Part shown: positions 56,892 to 64,000 of the stretch, piece by piece | Position numbering within the stretch: position 1 is the stretch's first letter | How the letters are laid out: every line of letters begins with the position of its first letter | The notes under the pieces: generated by a model | Database searches by the model: none | What the model saw: only the letters and a program-made list of their open reading frames with translations | What the model was told of the DNA's origin: nothing | Assembly (NCBI GenBank): GCA_001305115.1 | Contig: BCAA01000006.1 | Span: 62,001-126,000, forward strand | Length of the DNA: 64,000 bases | Direction of reading: 5' to 3' | Origin: Clostridia bacterium UC5.1-1E11 | GTDB taxonomy: Bacteria > Bacillota > Clostridia > Oscillospirales > Acutalibacteraceae | Program-made: the position numbers and the translations under genes

Positions 56892-59800
56892 ATGAAATTT
56901 CTTCTCAACGCCCTCAACCACTTAAAAGAATTTCAAACGCTGGATGAAGCTGTCCAGGGCAGGCAGCTTCCTGCTGCCGTTAACGGGCTGTCCGGTGTAC
57001 ACAAAGCTGCCTTTATCTACACACTCTGTACCAATCACCACCGCAGGGCGTTCATTCTTGCAGGCGATGAGAGTGAAGGGCAGCGTCTTTGTGACGATCT
57101 CTCCGCCATGGGAATGCACCCACTTGTATTCCCCATGCGCGACTTTACCTTCCGAGACGCGGAGGGTGCCTCCCATGAATACGAACATCAGCGCATTCAG
57201 ACTTTAGCGCGCATTCTTAACGGCGAATGCGATGCCGTGATCGCCTGCCTGGATGCCGCGTTGCAGTATGCGATCCCTCCAGAAGAGTTACGCAAGCGCA
57301 CGGTCACCATCTCAGCCGGGCAGAGCATCCCCATGGAACAGGTGGTTTCCGCGCTCCTCGCCTGTGGATATGAGCGCGCCGCTCAAATCGATGGAACCGG
57401 GCAATTTTCTCAGCGCGGCGGTATCCTGGACATCTTCACTCCGGATGCTTCCAATCCTGTACGCCTGGAATATTGGGGCGACGAGATCGACACGCTCTCT
57501 CTTTTCGATCTGGAGACACAGCGCCGCACCGAGTCAATCGACAAGTTGACCATTGCTCCTGCAGTGGAAGCGTTGATTGACGATCCACAGATTCTTTCCA
57601 AAAAGATTCAGAAACTTGCTTCTACTTTGCGTGGGAAAGCGGCTCCTAAGGCCAAAGAAATCCTCTTCGCACAGGCGGAAAAATTGGAGCAAGGCGTACA
57701 CCTCGGCTGTGCAGATAAATTCTTTCCTCTACTCTATACACAAACCGCCACTCTGTTTGACTATCGGACCGAAGATATGCTCCTGTTCGTAAGCGAAGGG
57801 GCAAAAGTCAAGGATCGCGCCCGCAGTACGGCCTTCCAGTGGGGGGAAGATCTCAAGGACTATTTGGAAGAAGGCGTCCTTTGCCGTGGACTCGATACCT
57901 ACAGCGCCGATTGGACATATGCTCTGGGGCAATTTTCACATGATACCGTCTATCTGGATACCTTTGCCCGTGGCAGTTACGATACCCCTATCCGCACACT
58001 CATCGGTGTGACAGCGAGACAGCTCTCTGTGTGGGGCGGAAGCACGCAGCTTTTAGAGGAAGATCTCCGAAACATGCTGCACAACAAGTGGTCCTGTGTG
58101 GTGTTGGCTGGCAACGAGCGCAGTGCACGCACTGTAACCGCAGATTTACAGGCAGCCGGGTTGCCCGTCGCCTACTTAGACAATCCACAGACCATCCAAC
58201 GTGGAACCGTTGTGGTGACCTCCGGTGCTCTGTCGGCAGGTATGGAATTCCCCGGCGCATTCTTTGGTCTTATCACCCATGGACGTCTGTTGACCGCCAA
58301 ACAACGAAAGCCCAAGCGAGCGAAAAACAGCCAGGAAATTTACAGCATTGCAGAGTTGCAGCCGGGCGATTACGTGGTCCATGCGTCACATGGAATCGGC
58401 GTCTTTGAAGGAATCCACAAGATCGATATGCATGGCGTCGTCAAGGATTACATCAAGCTGAAATATGCCAAGGGGGACACGCTCTATGTCCCGGTCACAC
58501 AGCTGGATATGGTTTCCAAGTACATTGGTCCGCGCGAGGACGCCAGCGTCAAATTGAACCGGTTGGGTGGAACCGAGTGGCAAAAGACTAAGGCCCGAGT
58601 GCGTACGGCGGTTAAGGATATGGCAAAGGAGCTCATTAAGCTCTATGCCGACCGTATGCAGGCCAAAGGGCATGCCTTCTCCCAGGACAACGAATGGCAG
58701 CGCGACTTTGAATCCCATTTTGAATTCGACGAGACAGAAGACCAGCTCCGCTGCATCGAAGAAATCAAAAACGACATGGAGCGGGAAGCGCCCATGGACA
58801 GGCTGCTCTGTGGCGACGTGGGCTTTGGAAAGACGGAAGTTGCCCTGCGCGCCGCGTTCAAATGTGTGTGTGATTCCAAGCAGTGCGCACTCTTGGTGCC
58901 CACAACCATTTTAGCGTGGCAACACTTCCAAACCGTCACGCGCCGGATGGAGGGGTTCCCGGTCCGCATAGAATTGCTTTCACGCTTCCGAACTCCCAAG
59001 CAGCAGGAGGAAATCATCCGCAGGCTCAAGCGCGGAGAGGTCGATATGATCGTCGGCACCCACCGGCTGGTCAGCAAGGACGTCAAATTCAAAGACCTCG
59101 GCTTGGTCATCATCGACGAAGAGCAACGTTTCGGTGTCGCACAGAAGGAAAAATTGAAATCTCTCTGCAACAATGTAGACGTGTTGACCCTTTCCGCAAC
59201 CCCCATTCCCCGTACCCTCAATATGGCACTGTCGGGTATCCGCGACATGAGCGTCATTGAAGAAGCGCCGCATGACCGCCATCCCGTGCAGACATATGTT
59301 TTGGAACACGACAATGCGGTCATCAATGAGGCCATCCGCCGCGAACTGCGGCGTGGGGGGCAAGTCTATTATCTCCATAACGACGTAGCTTCCATCGAAC
59401 GCACCGCTGCGCGAATCCAGGCGCAGATTCCGGAGGCCCGCGTGGGATTTGGCCATGGAAAAATGGCGGAAAACGAGCTGTCCGAGGTATGGCGGAAGCT
59501 TCTGGAACACGAAATTGACGTGTTGGTGTGTACCACGATCATCGAAACCGGCGTGGATGTCCCAAACGCCAATACGCTTATCATAGAGAATGCAGATCGT
59601 ATGGGCCTTTCCCAGTTGCATCAGATTCGTGGGCGCGTAGGGCGTTCCTCGCGGCGTGCATATGCGTACCTGACGTTTACCCCCAATAAAGTGCTTTCGG
59701 AGATCTCCCAAAAGCGGCTGTCCGCAATCCGGGAGTTTACGGAGTTTGGTTCCGGTTTTAAAATCGCCATGCGCGATTTGGAGATCCGCGGGGCGGGCAA

Positions 59801-60383
59801 CATTCTGGGCGGTGAACAGCACGGCCATATGGAAACCGTCGGTTACGACATGTACCTGCGTCTGCTAAGTGAAGCAATTAGCCGCGAAAAAGGCGAGGAC
59901 GTGCAGGAATACGGACAGGAATGTTTGGTGGATATGCAGATTCAAGCGCACATTCCGGACCGGTACATCGAAAATCTCAGCCAGCGGCTGGAAATTTACC
60001 GCCGCATTGCGGATATCCGCACCCGCGACGATGCGCTGGATGTGACCGACGAGCTGATCGACCGTTTTGGCGAACCGCCGGAGAGCGTCAACGGCCTGAT
60101 CGAAGTGGCGCTGCTGCGCAACCTGGCTTCCGGCCTGGGCATCAGCGAGGTCAAGCAGCGCGACGACTGCCTGCTGCTGTATAAGCCGGGGTTCAGTCTG
60201 AAGAACTCCGCGGACATGGCGCAGATGGCGGCATTGACCTCCACGCTCAAGAAGCGTGTGACACTCAATGCAAGCGGAAAGCCGTACATCAGCGTGAAGA
60301 TTGTTTCCCCCATGACTCCTCTGGATGTGCTAGGCGAAACCTTGAATTTGATGGAGGACGCACGAAAAAGTGTGAAGAAATAA
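56892..60383 (+). CDS. mfd: transcription-repair coupling factor Mfd
   Basis: Removes RNA polymerase stalled at lesions and recruits UvrA. 1,163 residues, intact. The UvrB-like N-terminus holds GGILDIFTPD; the polymerase-interacting domain begins LQPGDYVVHASHGIGVF; the translocase has Walker A GDVGFGKTEVA, DEEQRFG and SATPIPRT, with ETGVDVPNANTL and QLHQIRGRVGRS further on. A C-terminal UvrA-binding region is present. ATG 56892 follows AGGGAG. Confidence 0.98.
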   Translation: MKFLLNALNHLKEFQTLDEAVQGRQLPAAVNGLSGVHKAAFIYTLCTNHHRRAFILAGDESEGQRLCDDLSAMGMHPLVFPMRDFTFRDAEGASHEYEHQRIQTLARILNGECDAVIACLDAALQYAIPPEELRKRTVTISAGQSIPMEQVVSALLACGYERAAQIDGTGQFSQRGGILDIFTPDASNPVRLEYWGDEIDTLSLFDLETQRRTESIDKLTIAPAVEALIDDPQILSKKIQKLASTLRGKAAPKAKEILFAQAEKLEQGVHLGCADKFFPLLYTQTATLFDYRTEDMLLFVSEGAKVKDRARSTAFQWGEDLKDYLEEGVLCRGLDTYSADWTYALGQFSHDTVYLDTFARGSYDTPIRTLIGVTARQLSVWGGSTQLLEEDLRNMLHNKWSCVVLAGNERSARTVTADLQAAGLPVAYLDNPQTIQRGTVVVTSGALSAGMEFPGAFFGLITHGRLLTAKQRKPKRAKNSQEIYSIAELQPGDYVVHASHGIGVFEGIHKIDMHGVVKDYIKLKYAKGDTLYVPVTQLDMVSKYIGPREDASVKLNRLGGTEWQKTKARVRTAVKDMAKELIKLYADRMQAKGHAFSQDNEWQRDFESHFEFDETEDQLRCIEEIKNDMEREAPMDRLLCGDVGFGKTEVALRAAFKCVCDSKQCALLVPTTILAWQHFQTVTRRMEGFPVRIELLSRFRTPKQQEEIIRRLKRGEVDMIVGTHRLVSKDVKFKDLGLVIIDEEQRFGVAQKEKLKSLCNNVDVLTLSATPIPRTLNMALSGIRDMSVIEEAPHDRHPVQTYVLEHDNAVINEAIRRELRRGGQVYYLHNDVASIERTAARIQAQIPEARVGFGHGKMAENELSEVWRKLLEHEIDVLVCTTIIETGVDVPNANTLIIENADRMGLSQLHQIRGRVGRSSRRAYAYLTFTPNKVLSEISQKRLSAIREFTEFGSGFKIAMRDLEIRGAGNILGGEQHGHMETVGYDMYLRLLSEAISREKGEDVQEYGQECLVDMQIQAHIPDRYIENLSQRLEIYRRIADIRTRDDALDVTDELIDRFGEPPESVNGLIEVALLRNLASGLGISEVKQRDDCLLLYKPGFSLKNSADMAQMAALTSTLKKRVTLNASGKPYISVKIVSPMTPLDVLGETLNLMEDARKSVKK

Positions 60384-60402
60384 ATCGTATGAAAGCATCT
60401 CC

Positions 60403-60441
60403 CCCGACGCATGGCGTATTATCCCGTGCGTCGGGTTTTTA
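60403..60441 (+). terminator. mfd terminator
   Basis: CCCGACGCATGG with CCGTGCGTCGGG around a short loop, then T5. Confidence 0.9.
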
Positions 60442-60550
60442 TTCGTCAAAACGTGAATAATATTTATTTGATTTCTATATAGAAAAATATTTAACAATTT
60501 TATCTATATATAATTGTATATAATTATATATAAAATATTTGTGATTTTTA

Positions 60551-60578
60551 TTGACTTATTATGCTATTTATGTATTAT
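60551..60578 (+). promoter_or_regulatory. promoter of the AT-rich secreted-protein unit
   Basis: TTGACT (60551-60556), 16 bases, TATTAT (60573-60578). A leader of about 105 bases follows. Confidence 0.6.
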
Positions 60579-60683
60579 TATATTGGAAACTTTTCTAAAT
60601 AAGAAAGGTGTGATTAGTCCAATGCAAATATACTGGAAATATAGAGAAAATTTATCAATCATTTTAAATAAAGGAGAATAAAA

Positions 60684-61427
60684 ATGAAAAAGTTTATTTC
60701 TTTGATTTTATGTTTAGTAATGATTTGTTGTGTTATTTCTATCCCAGCTTCGGCAGATGCATATAATTCTATAAATTTGTCTGAAACATTTTCCACCCCC
60801 AATTTAATAATTTCTCTTCCTAAAAGTGCTAATATAATTAAGAACGATTCCCAATCAAATACAATATATTATTTAGACTCCAATACTTTATATCGTGTAA
60901 AATACGACGAAAGTAATTCACAAAAGAAGATAGAACGGAATGGTTTATATCAAGTTAAGAGTTGTGACAGTAGTTTTGAATTCTACTGTTTGGAATTAAC
61001 CCCACAGGAAGTTAGTAATATATTTACAGATTCTTCTCTGAGAGAATCTTTACTTACTAAATCCGATCAGGCTACCGATAGTGTTGGAGCCGTCCAGGCT
61101 ACATTATCCGTTAAATACTCCAATGAAGGCGATCAAGGATATCATCTTCATAGTGCAACCGGTAGTGCGAAGGCAATTCATAATGAAGGTGTTAATCCTC
61201 AAACTTCTCAATTAGAGTGGACAATTACCGGTCAAAGGTATTATTTAGGTAGCGAAGCTGGCAGAGGTGTATATGGCGACACAATTGAATTTTCACAACC
61301 AGGATTTTCTAATTACAGAATGATGACGGAAGGAGAATCTGTTGTACCATGGTCAGACAGTGGAGTTACCTACACCTGCTATTGTACCCGAGGAGTCAGT
61401 GTTTCCGTTCAAATTCCTTTCCATTAA
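60684..61427 (+). CDS. secreted protein of unknown function
   Basis: 247 residues from ATG 60684, with AAAGGAG upstream. Signal peptide MKKFISLILCLVMICCV... with ASA cleavage. The mature domain is beta-rich, with Ser/Asn/Tyr and paired Cys near the end (YTCYCTRG). Codon use is AT-rich, unlike the flanks, and suggests acquisition. It is followed nine bases later by a small protein that is probably co-transcribed. No family recognised. Confidence 0.7.
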   Translation: MKKFISLILCLVMICCVISIPASADAYNSINLSETFSTPNLIISLPKSANIIKNDSQSNTIYYLDSNTLYRVKYDESNSQKKIERNGLYQVKSCDSSFEFYCLELTPQEVSNIFTDSSLRESLLTKSDQATDSVGAVQATLSVKYSNEGDQGYHLHSATGSAKAIHNEGVNPQTSQLEWTITGQRYYLGSEAGRGVYGDTIEFSQPGFSNYRMMTEGESVVPWSDSGVTYTCYCTRGVSVSVQIPFH

Positions 61428-61436
61428 AACAAAGAG

Positions 61437-61688
61437 GTGATTGAAATAATCTTTAGGAAACAAGTTTCCATTTTTTCCAGCGACGATCAAAAGTTATTAT
61501 TTGAAGCGAAAAACTTGCTAGAGAACAACCATATTCCTTTTCGTGTGAAGTATTTAAATCTCGCTCGAGGGGTTTACGGCGTGCGTACACCAGCTTTATC
61601 TCATCCGCTCCGCGGAGACTTTGTCGAACTATTGGTAAATAGAGAAGATGTTCCCAAGGCACAACTGGTTTTGAGAAAAATGCGTTAA
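61437..61688 (+). CDS. small DUF2007-like protein
   Basis: 83 residues. The pattern FSSDDQKLLFEAKNLLENNHIPFRV, then VELLVNREDVPKAQLVLRKM, fits the DUF2007 (putative signal-transducing) fold. The start at GTG 61437 is uncertain, because AAAGAGG is too near; the frame is open upstream only briefly. It is translated just after the secreted protein. Confidence 0.55.
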   Translation: MIEIIFRKQVSIFSSDDQKLLFEAKNLLENNHIPFRVKYLNLARGVYGVRTPALSHPLRGDFVELLVNREDVPKAQLVLRKMR

Positions 61689-61699
61689 ATGTACACAAA

Positions 61700-61745
61700 T
61701 CCGTCACAGGATATGGATACTATCCTGTGACGGAAGTCTATTTTT
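61700..61745 (+). terminator. terminator of the secreted-protein unit
   Basis: CCGTCACAGGAT pairs with ATCCTGTGACGG around ten bases, followed by a T-rich tract. Confidence 0.8.
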
Positions 61746-62457
61746 GATAGAAATCTTATATTTCTAACAAGAAAATGTACATTCAACAAATTTGCAGAGT
61801 GTCCGTGAATTTATTCGACGTTTTATTGACAAATTTCATATAATCCTTATTATTTTAATTATAGAGTAATTTTGGACTGAGCTGAGTAGTTCATATATTT
61901 TCAATTTAGAACTACGATTATAACAAGTTTATTGTCGTAAATAAAAATATACTTAAGCTTTATAATAAGCAGAGAACAAGAATAAAAAAGTTTATTTCTT
62001 AAATATTTTTTTGACGATGTCTTGTGATGTCATTTTTATTTGCGTTTTGACTGTTCGCATAAAAGTTCCCTTGATGAGTCGCGGCAGTCATCCCATTGCC
62101 ACAGAAAACACAAAAACATGGTTTGAGGACGTTTCAGAAAACTTTTTGATCCATGTCCCTTATGCGCAGAGAAACAATTTCAGGCTAGGATAAGTGCAAC
62201 ATGAATGACTGTAATTGGTCTTTTTATTCCTCATCCTGCGATTCAGCCTGTTTGTACCGGTGGAGCTGTTGTCCGTTCCTATATAGAAGATGACCTAAGC
62301 TCCGTACATATTTATGTATAACCATTCAAAAGCGATGCCGGGAAATTGAAGTTGGTAGCGAATTCTCCCACTATAAAACAATGGTGATAACTACCATCTA
62401 CAGCGATACCGGAAGAATTGCTATTTAACAAGTGATACACAAATCTTCGAGGGTCAA
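61746..62457. other. AT-rich non-coding region
   Basis: About 710 bases. A promoter-like TTGACA (61826-61831) with TATTAT 16 bases on has no clear gene behind it. A frame around 62200-62330 reads for some 35 codons without a start (PVCTGGAVVRSYIEDD) and could be a remnant. Nothing else. Confidence 0.5.
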
Positions 62458-62742
62458 ATGATGATGGGAACAAATGAAAAAACGAATAAGATTGGTAATT
62501 TCCTAAAATACTTCGCGTTTATTCTCATATTGGTATGCGCTTGTTCAAACTTTTCCCGTACGGTTCGCTTTGTCCTTGGGTTTATTGCAACAGCAATCGT
62601 ATGTATGGTCTGGATCTACCAGTATACCATATTATGGCAAAACGATCGAACGACCATAAACAAATGGAAACTCTTATTATTTACGGGATTTTCTGTGATC
62701 TGTCTCTGTTTGCTAATCGGTTCCTATTTTTGGTTAACTTAG
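62458..62742 (+). CDS. small membrane protein, three helices
   Basis: 94 residues; ATG 62458 or 62461, with GAGGG upstream. Three hydrophobic segments (YFAFILILVCACSNF, FVLGFIATAIVCMVWIY, LLLFTGFSVICLCLLIGSYF). Short charged loops. No family recognised. It lies in the AT-rich stretch. Confidence 0.6.
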   Translation: MMMGTNEKTNKIGNFLKYFAFILILVCACSNFSRTVRFVLGFIATAIVCMVWIYQYTILWQNDRTTINKWKLLLFTGFSVICLCLLIGSYFWLT

Positions 62743-63126
62743 CTGCACCTTTAATTTGTATATGAAGTTTCCTTTTGTAAGCGAAAAAATGAACGGAAAG
62801 ACTCATACTAAGTGAAACATCTTGTTCGCAAAAGATTTCTTTCACATTTCTTCCCAAATCGTTTTAAGCAAAACTGTAGAAGACAACTCTCTGATAATCT
62901 CCCGGCTTAGGGTATAACAAAAATCTTAATTCGGAAATTTATTGCATATTTTTATTTTGAAAATTAAAAAGAAAAAGAGCCATTCATAAATGAATGACTT
63001 AAAAGCGTCCTTCCCTAGAAATACCGCCGCTTATGATACGTATATGATAGCTCATGTGAAAAGGCCCGCTAAAACGTCTGCGGCGTATTACTTTGGGAAA
63101 GCATCCAGCCAAAATGAGGGGATACC
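62743..63126. other. AT-rich spacer
   Basis: About 384 bases with no gene, terminator or repeat that I can support. Confidence 0.5.
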
Positions 63127-63567
63127 ATGCATTGTATAAAAGGACGAGCTTTCTATAAGCGAACCAACGCGTATATTTTCGGGTTGATTCTGATACTTTT
63201 TATTTTCCTAAAATCCTGGTTGGTCGAATGGCTTGACAAACAACGTGCCCTTACCTACGAACCCCAATGGTTCGTCATAAAATGGGTGTTTGTATTTGTC
63301 ACAGAAATCGCCTTTGGTTTTATCCTGTGCCTCTTGGTGGTTCCCCGCGAGGGACGCTTGCACCGGTTTTCCTTCGGTTTTCTTTTATTGTTTGTCTGTC
63401 TGGTTGGACTTACCTCGGCTTTTTATTGGGGAATGTTCTATCCAGTATTGGCTCCCGAAAGCGGGACTATCACACTGCTAGATGTCCTGTCTGGTGTAGT
63501 CCTTTTCAAAGCATTTTTCAGGAAACGGGGGATTCCTCTTGAGGATGGGCCCAGCTCAAAAGCGTGA
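63127..63567 (+). CDS. membrane protein of unknown function, four helices
   Basis: 146 residues from ATG 63127, with GAGGGG five bases upstream. Helices: YIFGLILILFIFLKSWLV, WVFVFVTEIAFGFILCLLV, FGFLLLFVCLVGLTSAF and the last around LLDVLSGVVLFKAFF. A cytoplasmic basic tail ends it. No family recognised. Confidence 0.65.
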   Translation: MHCIKGRAFYKRTNAYIFGLILILFIFLKSWLVEWLDKQRALTYEPQWFVIKWVFVFVTEIAFGFILCLLVVPREGRLHRFSFGFLLLFVCLVGLTSAFYWGMFYPVLAPESGTITLLDVLSGVVLFKAFFRKRGIPLEDGPSSKA

Positions 63568-63862
63568 AAATCTCCATCATTCCTGACGGCCGGATATTTC
63601 CACTTCCCTATTGCTGTTGATCCTGATCGCTTTGAAGATCAAGCCATATATCTTTGCAATCATTTCTTCGATCTTGGATATAGAGTTCCTTAACTCCTTT
63701 TTCGGTCGCTGGTGAACTGTATGCATGATAAATGCAATATTTATGCGCAAACAAATTCCCCGTAGAAAAGCGGCAGTTGAGCTGCATCGCTTTGATTCAT
63801 GTGGCCCATTCAACGGGTTTCCGTTTACCTCCTACGCCATACTGGAAAGGTAGGGAACTTTC

Positions 63863-64000
63863 TTGAAACTTACAGGATCGCAAAATTCCAAATACAAAAA
63901 GGTCTTGCTCGTTTCCCTTCTCTGTTTCCTCTTGGCCGCCTATTTTTTCTACACGCGCCCCTTCGCCGTGGACGATCTAGCCGGGGGAAATCCCCTTATA
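63863..64000 (+). CDS. start of a secreted or membrane-anchored protein, cut by the window end
   Basis: TTG 63863 follows AGGTAGGGA seven bases upstream. The first 46 residues are a basic start and a signal or anchor helix (VLLVSLLCFLLAAYFFY), then TRPFAVDDLAGG. The base composition is back to that of the core genome. Product unknown. Confidence 0.65.
   Translation, partial: MKLTGSQNSKYKKVLLVSLLCFLLAAYFFYTRPFAVDDLAGGNPLI

Noticed and set aside
62011-62193. 60-codon plus-strand ORF
   Set aside because: No ribosome binding site and no recognisable features, although a promoter-like sequence lies some 160 bases upstream.
63577-63813. 78-codon minus-strand ORF
   Set aside because: No ribosome binding site; composition is that of the surrounding spacer.

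Overview
The window looks like a chromosome segment of a spore-forming, strictly anaerobic Clostridia species, most likely from the Oscillospiraceae/Ruminococcaceae side. The reasons are sporulation genes (gpr, spoIIP, spoVAE, ytaF), an anaerobic class III ribonucleotide reductase with its activase, pyruvate phosphate dikinase, a tRNA-Trp-specific T-box leader, CIRCE/HrcA heat-shock control and Firmicutes-type ribosome binding sites with frequent TTG/GTG starts. Most of the window has moderate GC; the stretch from about 60.4 to 63.86 kb is clearly AT-rich.

Layout. 0-10 kb: an SseB-family gene, a T-box-controlled solo trpB, several secreted or lipoprotein genes, a decayed export-like cluster with a chimeric ABC fragment, and nrdD / detached glycyl-radical tail / nrdG. 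10-21 kb: an operon of rlmB, a giant degenerate P-type-ATPase-like protein and a pentapeptide-repeat protein; a gene-poor stretch with GTGGAAA boxes; an ECF sigma / RsiV-like pair; dispersed repeats and a large structured 3' element; and a GGGtGRT / NifU-like scaffold pair. 21-32 kb: hrcA-grpE-dnaK-dnaJ, a GNAT-YoaP protein, lepA-hemW, a glycosyltransferase remnant and a lipoprotein. 32-38 kb: spoVAE, rpsT/gpr back to back, spoIIP, a Ser/Pro-rich surface protein and an XRE-HAD pair. 38-47 kb: tadA, a CPBP protease, a second HAD phosphatase, a MATE pump overlapping a cytidylate-kinase-like gene, corA, a four-copy structured tandem repeat, a lipoprotein protease, ferritin and ytaF. 47-60 kb: tRNA-Arg(CCT) with a decayed tRNA beside it, a secreted beta-propeller-like protein, an XRE gene facing a 24-codon hydrophobic peptide, ppdK, and glmU-like-prs-pth-mfd. 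60-64 kb: AT-rich accessory DNA with a secreted protein and small membrane proteins, then the start of a further gene.

A dominant technical feature is about twenty single-base indels, mostly in homopolymers. They break genes that should be intact (hrcA, dnaJ, lepA, hemW, nrdD, corA). I read these as probable sequencing error and annotate such genes across the breaks. Real decay is more likely for the permease/ATPase chimera at 4.1-4.6 kb, the glycosyltransferase fragment at 31.4 kb and the tRNA remnant at 47.6 kb.

The best candidates for undescribed biology are the giant pseudo-P-type ATPase, the XRE/24-residue peptide divergon with paired palindromes, the ribonucleotide reductase whose glycyl-radical loop is a separate small protein, the structured tandem repeat beside corA, and the inverted double-box array at 15.4-15.8 kb.
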